Source: an uncultured bacterium | GTDB taxonomy: Bacteria; Verrucomicrobiota; Lentisphaeria; Victivallales; UBA1829 | NCBI GenBank assembly: GCA_900548385.1 | Contig: URKJ01000013.1 | Location: forward strand, 29,673 to 93,672 | Reading direction: 5' to 3' | DNA length: 64,000 bases | Program-made: the position numbers and the translations under genes | Shown: positions 7,447-16,354 of the stretch, piece by piece | Position numbering within the stretch: position 1 is the stretch's first letter | Layout: each line of letters opens with the position of its first letter | The notes under the pieces: generated by a model | Databases searched by the model: none | The model's input: the letters and a program-made list of their open reading frames with translations, nothing else | Told to the model about the DNA's origin: nothing

Positions 7447-8517
7447 ATGCCGCGCAGCATTCAGAAAGAAATCAGGGAATTTTACGACGTTCTGGAGCAG
7501 GAACTGGATCGTTTTTCATGCGGTCAGCAGTTTTATTCCATCCGGGAACTGATCGAAAGGCATCGTGTTTCCCGGCGGACGGTCGAGAAAACGCTGGCGC
7601 GCCTGGAGGCGGAAGGACAGATTGCCGTTGAACCGGCAAAGGGAATCTACGTCAGCCGGAACCGGGACAAGACGGTCCGCACCGTGACAAGTGTTCATTG
7701 CGACTGGCCGGCGGAGTACTGGCAGAATCTGGATGCGGAGATTGAGGCGGAGGTGCAGAGACATCCGGGATGGCGTTTCTCCCGCGCGCTGTTTGAACCG
7801 AATTCCGGTTCGGATTATCTGCGGTGTCTGAACACATTGCACGGGGATGTGATCCTGTTTACATTTCCGATCCACCGTTTCCGCTCGTCGGAGATTGCGG
7901 CGATTCTGTCGGCGGATGTTCCGATTGTCTTTCTGGAAAACAATCTGCTTTGCGACGGCGTCAACGTTGTGGATTCCCAGCCGGAATACGCCGGGATGAT
8001 GGCGGCGGAATGTCTGATCCGGAACGGGCACCGCGAGCTTGCACTGATTCTTTCCGAACCGTGGAGCATGGGCGACGGACGCCGCAACGCCGGATTCCTG
8101 AATTATGCGCGTCTGCATGGAATCGAACCGCACATCATCGACTGTTCCGTGCAGGGCGGCGAAGCCTCCTGCGCAAAAGTGCATGATGTTCTGCTGGACA
8201 ACTTTCGCCGGAATGGTCCCGCGTTTACCGGATGTTTCACGATGAGCGATTATTCCGCGCTCGGTGTGATCAGTGCGATCAAGGAATACGGCCTTTCCGT
8301 TCCCGGAGACGTCAGCGTTATCGGCGTTTCGGGAATTGCCAGCGGAGCGCATTTCGATCCGCCTTTGACAACTGTCGCATGTGATATGAAGAGGATTGCC
8401 GCTGTGATCGGCGAGGGGCTTTCCTCATTGTTTTCCGGAGGAACGTTCGGAGTCCGCACCGTTTCTCCGGTTTTGATAGAACGGAAATCCGTAAAAAATT
8501 TACAAAAAGGAAATTGA
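7447..8517 (+). CDS. GntR/LacI hybrid transcriptional regulator (AraR-like layout)
   Basis: A 356-residue regulator. Residues about 25-75 form a GntR-type winged helix (SIRELIERHRVSRRTVEKTL then LEAEGQIAVEPAKGIYVS). Residues about 85-345 form a LacI/GalR periplasmic-binding-like sensor, with VPIVFLENNLLCDGVNVVDS, GHRELALILS and PGDVSVIGVSG as family landmarks. This is the domain order of the arabinose regulator AraR, so a sugar effector is likely. I chose the ATG at 7447 because GGAG lies six bases upstream; a TTG at 7423 would add eight residues. The gene directly precedes a pseudopilin (no gap) and a glycosidase, which are its likely targets along with its own promoter at 7364-7396. Confidence 0.85.
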   Translation: MPRSIQKEIREFYDVLEQELDRFSCGQQFYSIRELIERHRVSRRTVEKTLARLEAEGQIAVEPAKGIYVSRNRDKTVRTVTSVHCDWPAEYWQNLDAEIEAEVQRHPGWRFSRALFEPNSGSDYLRCLNTLHGDVILFTFPIHRFRSSEIAAILSADVPIVFLENNLLCDGVNVVDSQPEYAGMMAAECLIRNGHRELALILSEPWSMGDGRRNAGFLNYARLHGIEPHIIDCSVQGGEASCAKVHDVLLDNFRRNGPAFTGCFTMSDYSALGVISAIKEYGLSVPGDVSVIGVSGIASGAHFDPPLTTVACDMKRIAAVIGEGLSSLFSGGTFGVRTVSPVLIERKSVKNLQKGN

Positions 8518-9246
8518 ATGATGAAGAAGAAAGTACGATTCACCCTTGTGGAACTCCTCGTGGTAATTGCCGTGATCGCAATCCTGGCGGGGCTGCTTTT
8601 GCCCGCTTTGAATTCCGCGAGAGAAAAAGCAAACAGCATCCGATGTGTGAACAATCTGTCGCAGCTGATGAAAGGGCAGCAGCTGTATGCGTCGGATTTC
8701 GACGATCATTTTTATTTTGTTTCCAATATTGCCGGAACGGTTTATTATTGGACGGATATGCTGCACAAAATGCGGAGCTATGTGCCGAATAGCCGTGTTT
8801 TTTCCTGTTCTTCCAATTCCAAATCGCCAGAGGAATACAACGGCTGGAAGGCGTATGGAATGTACCGTGCCGGAAAACGCGGGGTGGACGAATACGGAGA
8901 TACGGACTGGCAGAGCAATACGGTCCGGAACGGTGATTTTGTCATACGGATCGGCGGTGCGGGGGAATTCATCGGCTACAAGGTCAGCCGGATGAAAGGC
9001 GCATCGGGATTTGTCCTGCTTGCGGATTCCGTCGATATCAGCTCCGGAGCGCCGGTTCTGCAATGGAAACCGGGGTGGTTTCTGGATGACAACTGTGGGA
9101 TTCACATGCTTCATAAAGGACGTGCCAACTGCGCGTTCGCGGATGGTCATGTCGCGGCAAAGACCGCGCTTCAGCTGCGCCGGGAGACGACGCTTCCGGT
9201 CAAGGTCAGCTATTCGGAATTTTTAACCAGAACCTGTATTTGGTAA
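8518..9246 (+). CDS. H-X9-DG pseudopilin-like protein of glycan locus 1
   Basis: A 242-residue protein with a prepilin-type N-terminus: basic leader, then FTLVELLVVIAVIAILAGLL (F8 onward) with the +5 glutamate at residue 12. The residue at -1 is Arg7 rather than Gly. After the hydrophobic helix comes a Lentisphaerota/Planctomycetota-type body with NNLSQLMKGQQLYASDFDD and a C-terminal H-X9-DG signature (HKGRANCAFADGH). It starts directly after the regulator stop with AAGGA six bases before the ATG. The glycosidase gene follows within 11 bases. It is predicted to sit in the inner membrane, or be exported after cleavage by a prepilin peptidase not found in this window. Confidence 0.85.
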   Translation: MMKKKVRFTLVELLVVIAVIAILAGLLLPALNSAREKANSIRCVNNLSQLMKGQQLYASDFDDHFYFVSNIAGTVYYWTDMLHKMRSYVPNSRVFSCSSNSKSPEEYNGWKAYGMYRAGKRGVDEYGDTDWQSNTVRNGDFVIRIGGAGEFIGYKVSRMKGASGFVLLADSVDISSGAPVLQWKPGWFLDDNCGIHMLHKGRANCAFADGHVAAKTALQLRRETTLPVKVSYSEFLTRTCIW

Positions 9247-9256
9247 AGGAGTGAGA

Positions 9257-11122
9257 ATGCGTATGAAAATCGGAATGTCGGCAATCGTTTCCGGCCTGAT
9301 TCTGGCGTCAGTATGTGAAGCGGAGAATATCGGGGATCCGTTCGGCGTCTGCGCCCATCTGAACCGGTGGGAATATAGCCGGATGCCGGAGGAACTGGAG
9401 TTGATGAGACAGGCGGGGATTCGCAATGTCCGGTCGGATCTGGACTGGAAACAGGTGGAGCCGCAGAAAGGGAAATGGGATTTCCGCCGCTGGGATTCCC
9501 TGTTTGCCGAAGCGGAACGGAAGAATATCACGGTTCTGCCGATCCTGCCCGGAGCCCAGCCGCAGTGGGGGACTCCGTTAGCCCGGCACCCCGAAGAGTG
9601 GGACAGGTATCTGAAAACCGTGCTTCAGCGGTATCCCGGACAGAAATACTGGGAGATCGTCAATGAACCGGATCTGAATGAGTTCTCCAATCCGGAGGCG
9701 TACGGTGCTTTTCTGCAAAAGACGTACCGGCGGATCAAGCAGCTGCGTCCGGATGCCGTTGTCCTGACCGGGGGATTCGGCAATATTCCGATCCCGTATC
9801 TTCGACGCATGCTGAAAGCGGGCGGAGCCGGTTCCTTTGACGTGATGAACGTTCATCCGTATTATTGGAAAGACTCTCCGGAAGGTTCGCTTGCCTGCGA
9901 GCTTCGGGAACTGCGCCGGCTGATGCGGGAATCCGGAGACGGCGGCAAGGAAATCTGGATGACGGAAACCGGTTATGCAACGGCGGAGCGCATGGATATG
10001 AGGAAAATCACCGCCGCCGTTCTGGAAAAACTCGGCTTGAACCGCGACTCCATTCCTGTTGCGCTGATTGCGGATAACGATTATCTGTATTATTCGGAGG
10101 GGTTCAATCTGGACCGGAGCAAATTTTTTTCCGCGAACCGGAAATTCCGCGAAATCACACTGAAAGGGCTTGCATCTCTGGATCCCCGCAGCTGTCCGCT
10201 GGTCGTTCTTGCGCCCAATGAAGGATTTCCGATGGCATATCATAAGGATCTCCTGAATTATGTGAAAGCGGGCGGAACCGTTTTTGTGCCGGGCGGCGGG
10301 ATCCCGCTTTATTATGATTATCAGAAAAAAGGGGATGCCGTTGTGCGTGTTCCCGCGTCCGAGGGGATTCAGCGGGCGTTTCACATCGGCTGGGATGCCT
10401 GGTGGGTTCGCCCCGGAACACCGAAGAGCACCCGGAGCCAGAAGATCGCGGACGGTTTCGCCCGTGATCTGCCCTTTCCCGGTTCGGCTGCCCGTTTTCT
10501 TTCCGCCCGGAATCTGAAGCCGGGAGATGTGCTGATCCCGGTCGTGACCGCATATTCCAGTGACCGGAGTTATTCGGCGCCTGTCGCCGGGATCTATAAA
10601 TTCAACAGCGATCTGAAAGGCAATATCGTTGTTTTCGCCTGGTCGGAATATGCCGACTCCGTTTCAAAGGAGATGCAGGCGAAACTTCTTCCCCGGACTT
10701 ACCTGATCGCTCTGAGCGAGGGCGTCCGCAAAGTTTTCTGGTACAGCTTCCGCTCCATGGGAACGTATGCGGATTCCAGAGAGTCGCATTTCGGGATTCT
10801 GGAACGGGATTTGAACCGGAAGCCCGCCTATACCGCATACCGGACTCTGACCGAAGTCCTGCCTTCCGGTTCTTCCCGTCCGGAATGGAAAAAGAACGCA
10901 TTCATCTACTCCGCCAGCTGGAACAGACCGGACGGAGCCAAAGTATATGCGTTATGGCGCGTGCGCGGAAAATCGGAGCTGAAACCGCGGATCAGGGGAA
11001 CCGTCCGGGAGATCCGGGATTATCTCGGCAATCCGGTGGAATTGCGCAACGGAACGTTGACGGTTTCCGATGGAATCACTTACCTGATCGGAAACCGCGA
11101 TTTGAGCGTGGAACTGCCCTGA
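9257..11122 (+). CDS. Secreted clan GH-A (GH39-like) glycosidase with inserted domain
   Basis: A 621-residue exported enzyme. After a signal peptide ending near VCEA comes a TIM-barrel half with WEIVNEPDLNEF (acid/base E137) and EIWMTETGYAT (nucleophile E237). The barrel appears interrupted at about residues 248-463 by an alpha/beta segment resembling glutamine-amidotransferase or ThuA-like folds (CPLVVLAPNEGFP, then KAGGTVFVPGGGIP). It resumes with VRKVFWYSFRS and FGILERDLNRKPAYTAYRTL, the usual last turns of GH39-type barrels. A small beta domain ends the protein. GGAG five bases before 9257 fixes the start; a GTG six bases earlier overlaps that site. It is the third gene of glycan locus 1. 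Substrate is not predictable. Confidence 0.75.
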   Translation: MRMKIGMSAIVSGLILASVCEAENIGDPFGVCAHLNRWEYSRMPEELELMRQAGIRNVRSDLDWKQVEPQKGKWDFRRWDSLFAEAERKNITVLPILPGAQPQWGTPLARHPEEWDRYLKTVLQRYPGQKYWEIVNEPDLNEFSNPEAYGAFLQKTYRRIKQLRPDAVVLTGGFGNIPIPYLRRMLKAGGAGSFDVMNVHPYYWKDSPEGSLACELRELRRLMRESGDGGKEIWMTETGYATAERMDMRKITAAVLEKLGLNRDSIPVALIADNDYLYYSEGFNLDRSKFFSANRKFREITLKGLASLDPRSCPLVVLAPNEGFPMAYHKDLLNYVKAGGTVFVPGGGIPLYYDYQKKGDAVVRVPASEGIQRAFHIGWDAWWVRPGTPKSTRSQKIADGFARDLPFPGSAARFLSARNLKPGDVLIPVVTAYSSDRSYSAPVAGIYKFNSDLKGNIVVFAWSEYADSVSKEMQAKLLPRTYLIALSEGVRKVFWYSFRSMGTYADSRESHFGILERDLNRKPAYTAYRTLTEVLPSGSSRPEWKKNAFIYSASWNRPDGAKVYALWRVRGKSELKPRIRGTVREIRDYLGNPVELRNGTLTVSDGITYLIGNRDLSVELP

Positions 11123-11131
11123 TTCGTTCGA

Positions 11132-13147
11132 TCAGCGGTTCCGTTTCAAAACGGTGCTGCCGGAGGGCGGGAGCGTGAGAACCGTGAGTTCTCCGCTCCG
11201 GTTCCAGATGTCTTCCATAGGAAACGGCAGAGAAAAGCGCTGTTCTTCCGGCGTCAGATTCAGAATGAAGTAATATTCCGATCCGTCGGCGGCGATCCGT
11301 CGGCTGACGGCGAGCGGTTCCGGGATCCCTGCAAGCACCGGGGCGATTCCGCATTCATGCAGGAGTCCGCCATAGAACTCCGTCAGGAAATCGAGTCCGG
11401 TCCGCGCGCCGATATAGACCGCTTTGCCTTGACCGAAGCGGTTGGCGGTTACCGCCGGGGAGCCCGCATAGAATTCCGCATTATAGGCAGCCAGGATTTC
11501 CGCACCTTCCGCATGGAGATATTCCGCATAGTCCTGCACCTCGTACCGTTTCCCGTTGAAGTCGAACGACTGTTTCACCTGCGGCTCCAGTCCGTCGATA
11601 TCCTCGTTCCAGATGCCGAAGAGCTGCCGCAGCTCTTTCCCGCCGGGATTTCCGCCGAAGAAGCAGGCGTTGTTTTCGTCAACGTATGCGGAGAGATAGG
11701 TCATGACGAGCGTTCCACCATTGCGGACGAATTCCGTCAACCGTTCCGCGACGCCGTTTTTCAGCAGGAAAAACATCGGTGCGACAAGGAGTTTGTATTT
11801 GCTGAAATCGCAATCGCTGTTGATGACGGCGAGGTCGGTGTTGTGTTTCCAGAGGGCGCGGTAGTGCTGAACGACCGTTTGTTCATACTGTTTGACTTCA
11901 TCTCCTCCGAAGCCGTTGGTGTACTGAAGAGCCCAGAGAGCTTCCCAGTCAAAGAGGACGGCGGTTTCCTGAGACCGTCCGGAATCGACGATCTCCGCGA
12001 TATTTTCCAGATGCGCGCCGTAATCGGCGACGGTCCGGAACGTGAGCGTTTGATCGGAACCGTCGTGTCCGACCACGGCTCCATGGATTTTCTCTGCGTT
12101 TCCGCGTCCTTTTCTCCACTGGAAATACATCGTGCCGTCGGAACCGTGTCCGAGTGCAAGGTGCATTTCGCGGACGAGTTCATTGGGGCGGCGCATTTTG
12201 GTGTATTTGTGATAGTTCGGGATTCCGGGGCAGGTTTCAAAGAGAATAAACGGCTTGTCGAGCATGGTATAGTGCATGTCATGCAGGAAAGAGAACCGCG
12301 CGGCTTCCCGCTCCACATCGCCGAGATACCAGTCGGGATAACAGTCGTCGCCGATGAAATCGCATTCTTTGGCAATTTCCCAGTAATTGAGCGGGCCGAA
12401 TGTTCCCATCATGTTGGTTGTTGCCGGCTTGTCGGAGAATTTCCGGACGGCATTGATTTCCATACGGAAGAAATCGGTGATGTTTGCCGTGACAAAACGC
12501 ATCCAGTCGAGACGTCCGATGTCGAGCGCCGTATCTTGCGGGTGGACTTGTGCCCAGTCGGTGAAGTTGTGCCCCCAGAATGCGGACCAGTAACACCGGT
12601 TGAGATTTTCCAGCGAGCCGTAACGCCACTTCAGGAAGTCGTGAAACCGTGCCAGACATTGGTCGCAGTAACAGACGGTGCTGTATTCATTGCTGATATG
12701 CCAGCCCGCGAGGGCGGGGTGGGCGTGGTAGCGTTCCGCAAGTTTTTCATTCATGCGAACAGTGAATTTGCGGAAAACGGGAGAGTTGTAACATGCGCTC
12801 TGGCGGGTCATCCAAGGTGCGCGGCTGCCGTCCTCGCGAACCAGCGCGGTTTCCGGATAGCACTGTCCCATCCAGCCCGGACGGGAGGCGGAAGGCGTGG
12901 CGAGGAAGATCTTTTTTCCGCGTTCGGCACAACGGTCCATGATCCGGTCGAGCCATGAGAAATCAAATTTCCCCTCTTCTGTCTCAATCTGTCCCCACGA
13001 GAAAATACCGAGCGAGAACGTATTGCAGTGAGCCTGATCCATGAGTTCGAAATCGCGGTCGATGATTTCCGGATACTGTTTGATCCACTGATCCGGATTC
13101 CAGTCTCCGCCATGCAGAATGTGCGGAAAATCTTTGATGATCGGCAT
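11132..13147 (-). CDS. GH42-family beta-galactosidase, probably cytoplasmic
   Basis: A 671-residue GH42 enzyme. The N-terminus HGGDWNPDQW is typical of the family. The acid/base Glu154 lies in GWHISNEYSTVCY, followed by the Cys cluster (CYCDQC) that binds zinc in many GH42 enzymes. The nucleophile is probably Glu304 in ILFETCPG. A trimerisation-type alpha/beta domain (from about residue 395, KLLVAPMFFLL and RNGGTLVMTY) and a C-terminal beta domain (FSLPFPMEDIW) complete the standard layout. The open frame extends 60 codons upstream, but GGGAG six bases before the ATG at 13147 and family alignment set the start there. There is no signal peptide. Its stop is nine bases from the oppositely oriented GH39-like gene. 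Confidence 0.9.
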   Translation of the reverse strand: MPIIKDFPHILHGGDWNPDQWIKQYPEIIDRDFELMDQAHCNTFSLGIFSWGQIETEEGKFDFSWLDRIMDRCAERGKKIFLATPSASRPGWMGQCYPETALVREDGSRAPWMTRQSACYNSPVFRKFTVRMNEKLAERYHAHPALAGWHISNEYSTVCYCDQCLARFHDFLKWRYGSLENLNRCYWSAFWGHNFTDWAQVHPQDTALDIGRLDWMRFVTANITDFFRMEINAVRKFSDKPATTNMMGTFGPLNYWEIAKECDFIGDDCYPDWYLGDVEREAARFSFLHDMHYTMLDKPFILFETCPGIPNYHKYTKMRRPNELVREMHLALGHGSDGTMYFQWRKGRGNAEKIHGAVVGHDGSDQTLTFRTVADYGAHLENIAEIVDSGRSQETAVLFDWEALWALQYTNGFGGDEVKQYEQTVVQHYRALWKHNTDLAVINSDCDFSKYKLLVAPMFFLLKNGVAERLTEFVRNGGTLVMTYLSAYVDENNACFFGGNPGGKELRQLFGIWNEDIDGLEPQVKQSFDFNGKRYEVQDYAEYLHAEGAEILAAYNAEFYAGSPAVTANRFGQGKAVYIGARTGLDFLTEFYGGLLHECGIAPVLAGIPEPLAVSRRIAADGSEYYFILNLTPEEQRFSLPFPMEDIWNRSGELTVLTLPPSGSTVLKRNR

Positions 13148-13177
13148 TGTATGCTCCCTTTCTTTTTTGTTTTTGCA

Positions 13178-13205
13178 AATATAGCACGATTTTCCGTCAT
13201 GTCTA
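13178..13205 (-). promoter_or_regulatory. Putative promoter of the GH42 gene
   Basis: Minus-strand TAGACA (13200-13205) and TATATT (13178-13183) are separated by 16 bases, about 31 bases before the chosen start codon. This position also argues against the longer open frame being translated. Confidence 0.5.
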
Positions 13206-13325
13206 TTTATGAAAACAGGAATTCGGAGATTTTTTATGCCTGTATCTTGACTTTTGATTCGGAGAAAGTATATTGGAAACTTTTGATATTTTGTGCATAC
13301 GTTATAATCAGGAACAATTCCCGGC

Positions 13326-14333
13326 ATGAAAAAAATAGCTTTGATCGTCTGTTATTTCGGTCCGTTTCCGAAATGTTTTCCGTTTTGGCTGAAGACATGT
13401 GCAGCCAATCCGTCTGTCGATTTTCTTGTATATACGGATCAGGAGTATGCGGATGAACTGCCGCGGAATGTAAGCTGGCGGAAAACGACTCTGGAATCCG
13501 TCCGGGAGCTTGCGCGGCGCAAACTGGAGCGTCCCGAACTTGTACTGCCTCATCCGTATAAACTTTGTGATTACAAACCGCTGTACGGTGCGATTTTTGA
13601 GGATGATCTGGCCGCATACGATTTCTGGGGGCATGTGGATATTGATCTGTTTCTCGGCAATATTTCCGGTTTTATCACGGACGATCTGCTGGAGCGGTAT
13701 GACAAACTTCTGCCGATGGGGCATCTTTCGTTCTACCGGAATACGCCGGAATGCAACCGCCGTTTCTTTCTGCCCGGCGCGAAATATGATTGCAATGACG
13801 TGCTGACTTCCGGTTTGAATTTCTGTTTTGATGAATGGCCGGGAATTTATTCGATCTATATGGCGCATGGTTTCCCGCTCTATTGCAAAGACTGTTGTGC
13901 TTCCATTTCTCCGCTCCGCAAACGGTTTTCGTTTCAGGCGCGGACTTCATCGAAATATCCCAAACCGGCGGCGGATTACCGGCATCAGGTGTTTTTCTGG
14001 GAGAACGGCGCGGTGAAGCGGGCTTTCCTGGCGGATGGAGAGGTGCGGTACGATGAATTTATTTATATTCACCTTTTCCGGCGTAAAATGATGCTGCCGG
14101 ATTTTACCGCCGGAGAGGTCGACGCATTTTTCATCACTCCGAAAGGACTGATCCGGAAAGATGCCGGAGTTCCTGTTACCGGACGTGAGATCCGCGCATA
14201 TAATCCGTACCGCGGGGCTCTGTATGAGTACATCGAGTCCAGAATCCGGCGCAAAATTCTGAAACGGAAGAATCATCGCGTGTTTGCCGGCCGGGAATTG
14301 CGGATTGACGCAAAAGGAAAGAATAAAAAATAA
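13326..14333 (+). CDS. DUF6625-type glycosyltransferase-like protein
   Basis: A 335-residue protein with a GT-A-like start (MKKIALIVCYFGPFPKCFPF) and the signature PYKLCDYKPLYGAIFEDDL followed by WGHVDIDLFLGN, where the DxD-like Asp105-Ile-Asp107 is a candidate metal/nucleotide-sugar site. These segments match the DUF6625 family, often found in polysaccharide clusters. The C-terminal 30 residues are strongly basic (RRKILKRKNHR). It stands alone between the divergent GH42 gene and a convergent ilvE-type gene, with a shared terminator directly after its stop. A TATAAT at 13303-13308 may be its -10, but no good -35 is present. Donor and acceptor are unknown. Confidence 0.6.
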   Translation: MKKIALIVCYFGPFPKCFPFWLKTCAANPSVDFLVYTDQEYADELPRNVSWRKTTLESVRELARRKLERPELVLPHPYKLCDYKPLYGAIFEDDLAAYDFWGHVDIDLFLGNISGFITDDLLERYDKLLPMGHLSFYRNTPECNRRFFLPGAKYDCNDVLTSGLNFCFDEWPGIYSIYMAHGFPLYCKDCCASISPLRKRFSFQARTSSKYPKPAADYRHQVFFWENGAVKRAFLADGEVRYDEFIYIHLFRRKMMLPDFTAGEVDAFFITPKGLIRKDAGVPVTGREIRAYNPYRGALYEYIESRIRRKILKRKNHRVFAGRELRIDAKGKNKK

Positions 14334-14359
14334 GACGGAAAGTTTTTGCACTTTCCGTC
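14334..14359. terminator. Bidirectional terminator between the DUF6625 and ilvE-type genes
   Basis: A perfect 9-bp stem GACGGAAAG/CTTTCCGTC (14334-14342 and 14351-14359) closes an eight-base loop. On the minus strand it is followed by TTATTTTTTATT. On the plus strand the T tract is short. It serves the convergent gene ends on both sides. Confidence 0.8.
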
Positions 14360-14390
14360 TTTGCGGCGTTCATCCGGGAACGATGTGCCG

Positions 14391-15428
14391 TTATTTGATT
14401 TCCATCATCCAGTTGTGGGTGTCGGGAATGTCGCCGTGCTGAATGCCGGTCATGCGTTCATAGAGTTTGCGCAGAACGGGGCCGCAGGCTTCGCCGTATT
14501 TGAATTCGGTTTCGCCCATGACGATTTTGGAGATCGGAGTGATCACCACGGCGGTTCCGCATGCGCCGACTTCCGCGAATTCCGCGAGTTCCGCTTTGTG
14601 AATCTGGCGCAGTTCAACGGGGATGTTCAAATCCTTTGCGATGTCCTGCAGCGACATGTTGGTGATGCTGTGGAGGATCGACCGGGAAACCGGAGTCACA
14701 TAGTGACCTTCTTTCGTGATCGCAAAGAAGTTGCTGGTTCCGAATTCGTCGATGAACTCATGATCCTTCGGATCGAAGAACAGCGTAATCGGATAACCCT
14801 GACTTTTGGCGACTTTGCTCGGCTTGAGGCTTGCCGCATAGTTTCCGGCGAATTTGACGTGTCCGGTTCCGCGCGGAGCGGCACGGTCATAGTTTTCGAT
14901 GACGAGCGCTTCCACCGGAGTGATGCCGCCTTTGTAATACGCGCCTACCGGAGTGACGAGGATCAGAAAGTCATATATTTTGCTCGGAGAAACGCCGACC
15001 TGCGCTCCGGTTCCGATCAGGAGCGGACGGATGTAAAGAGCGCCGCCGGTTCCGTAGGGCGGAACGTAGTCGATATTGTCGCGGACGACCATTTCGATCA
15101 TCTGCAGATAAAGTTCCATCGGGATTTCCGGCGCGAGCATATAATCCGCGGCAAGATTCATGCGTTTGACGTTTTCCCACGGACGCAGGCAGCGGACGGA
15201 GCCGTCTTTCTGACGGAAGCATTTGAGTCCTTCAAACGCGGCCTGTCCGTAATGAAGACAGGTTGCGGCGATGGACATCGTGATGGTCGGTTCCTTCAGC
15301 AGTACAGGCGCGGACCACTTGCCGTCCTGCCAGGTGGCGCGGACATGAGAGTTGGTCGGCATGTAGGCAAACCCCAGGGAGGACCAGTTGATGTCCCTCG
15401 GGTCCGTTTTGGGCAGTGACTCTGACAT
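14391..15428 (-). CDS. ilvE: Branched-chain amino acid aminotransferase
   Basis: A 345-residue fold-type IV aminotransferase that interconverts branched-chain amino acids and their 2-oxo acids using pyridoxal phosphate. The PLP lysine is Lys192 in GTGHVKFAGNYAAS. Other family segments are CLHYGQAAFEGLKCFRQKDG, PYGTGGALYIRPLLIGTG and EVGACGTAVVITPI. The spacing and the RPLLIGTG loop are those of the longer BCAT type shared with many anaerobes and eukaryotes. An in-frame ATG 25 codons upstream exists, but the start MSESLPKTDP is preceded by an AAGGA site and matches family length. It is a single-gene unit; leuA elsewhere in the window serves the same pathway. Confidence 0.93.
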   Translation of the reverse strand: MSESLPKTDPRDINWSSLGFAYMPTNSHVRATWQDGKWSAPVLLKEPTITMSIAATCLHYGQAAFEGLKCFRQKDGSVRCLRPWENVKRMNLAADYMLAPEIPMELYLQMIEMVVRDNIDYVPPYGTGGALYIRPLLIGTGAQVGVSPSKIYDFLILVTPVGAYYKGGITPVEALVIENYDRAAPRGTGHVKFAGNYAASLKPSKVAKSQGYPITLFFDPKDHEFIDEFGTSNFFAITKEGHYVTPVSRSILHSITNMSLQDIAKDLNIPVELRQIHKAELAEFAEVGACGTAVVITPISKIVMGETEFKYGEACGPVLRKLYERMTGIQHGDIPDTHNWMMEIK

Positions 15429-15576
15429 GATGTTTTTTCCTTCCATGAAAAAATTGGTTTTACCGTCATTCTGTAATTTATACTGTATATCGCGTTTTAA
15501 CAATAGGAAAAAGCAAATCTTTTCTTAAAAAAGTGAAAAAAAAGCGTATTTATTGGCACCCGGCGGGGAAATCTGA

Positions 15577-15604
15577 TTGAAAAATGAAAAATAATCGCTA
15601 AATT
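15577..15604 (+). promoter_or_regulatory. Possible promoter for the Pal-like lipoprotein gene
   Basis: TTGAAA (15577-15582) and TAAATT (15599-15604) are 16 bases apart in an AT-rich stretch, 54 bases before the start codon. Both hexamers deviate from consensus and the call is tentative. Confidence 0.35.
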
Positions 15605-15658
15605 GTCAGAGTATCAGAAAATCATTGGGATAACATAACAAACACAGGGAGAAAAAAC

Positions 15659-16285
15659 ATGTCTTTCACAAAAATGCTGATTGGTGGAGCGGCGGCTCTT
15701 ATTCTTGTTTTCGGTGCGACCGGATGCGCGTGGTTTGAAGGCGGCGAGGACGAGAGTCTGGAGATGTTCAAAGTCAAGGGCGGCGGCCCCGGAGGAGTGC
15801 GCGGCGTGGAAGGCGGCAGCGGGGCTGGTGGTTCTGCCGACATCAACAGCATCGGCGGGATCAACGGCGGAGCGGCCGGTCCCGCAGAGTGGAATTCCGC
15901 GACTCCCGGACCTTATGACGATTTCGGCACTCCGATTCCCGGAGTGACTCTGCCTACCGTTTATTTCCAGTTCGACAGTTCCCGGATTTCCAGTTCCGAG
16001 GCTCCGAAGCTGGATGAGATCGCCGCGTATCTTATGAGCAACCCCGGAACCGGCGTCGTGGTGGAAGGCAACTGCGACAGCCGCGGCAGCGATGAGTACA
16101 ACCGTGCACTCGGTGAACGCAGAGCGCTTTCCGCAAAAGAATATCTGACCGGAAAAGGCGTTGCCGAATCCCGGATCCGCACGATCAGCTACGGCGAGGA
16201 ACGTCCCGCCGTTCAGGGAGAGGATGAGGCTTCCCGCGCCAAGAACCGCCGCGACGAGTTCGTGGCAGTGACCCTGCGCAAGTAA
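15659..16285 (+). CDS. OmpA-family peptidoglycan-associated lipoprotein (Pal-like)
   Basis: A 208-residue lipoprotein. The signal peptide ends in GATGC, with Cys23 as the lipidated residue. A Gly/Ala-rich linker (about residues 40-85) leads to an OmpA-C domain. The peptidoglycan-binding motifs are clear: YFQFDSSRISSSEAPKLDEI, VEGNCDSRGSDEYNRALGER, RIRTISYGEERP and AKNRRDEF, the last containing the NxxR clamp. In Pal proteins this domain ties the outer membrane to the cell wall. The usual EGHCDERG is here EGNCDSRG. No tolB or other tol genes flank it; it is monocistronic, with a strong hairpin 18 bases after the stop. Confidence 0.88.
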   Translation: MSFTKMLIGGAAALILVFGATGCAWFEGGEDESLEMFKVKGGGPGGVRGVEGGSGAGGSADINSIGGINGGAAGPAEWNSATPGPYDDFGTPIPGVTLPTVYFQFDSSRISSSEAPKLDEIAAYLMSNPGTGVVVEGNCDSRGSDEYNRALGERRALSAKEYLTGKGVAESRIRTISYGEERPAVQGEDEASRAKNRRDEFVAVTLRK

Positions 16286-16303
16286 GGGTTCGGAAACAGG
16301 CGG

Positions 16304-16333
16304 AACGCCGGGCCGTGTTTACCGCCCGGCGTT
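16304..16333 (+). terminator. Strong hairpin between the Pal-like and EEP genes
   Basis: A perfect 10-bp GC-rich stem AACGCCGGGC/GCCCGGCGTT (16304-16313, 16324-16333) with a ten-base loop. It lacks a proper T tract (only TTTG follows), so it may be a Rho-independent terminator of reduced strength or an mRNA-stabilising structure. Confidence 0.6.
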
Positions 16334-16354
16334 TGCCTTCCGTGGAGAACGATC

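Noticed and set aside
11357..12958. 533-codon plus-strand frame opposite the GH42 gene
   Set aside because: Antisense to a complete GH42 enzyme with catalytic motifs.
16304..16333. Hairpin after the Pal-like gene as a riboswitch for the EEP gene
   Set aside because: A single simple stem-loop with no aptamer-like conserved elements; more likely a transcript end or stabiliser.
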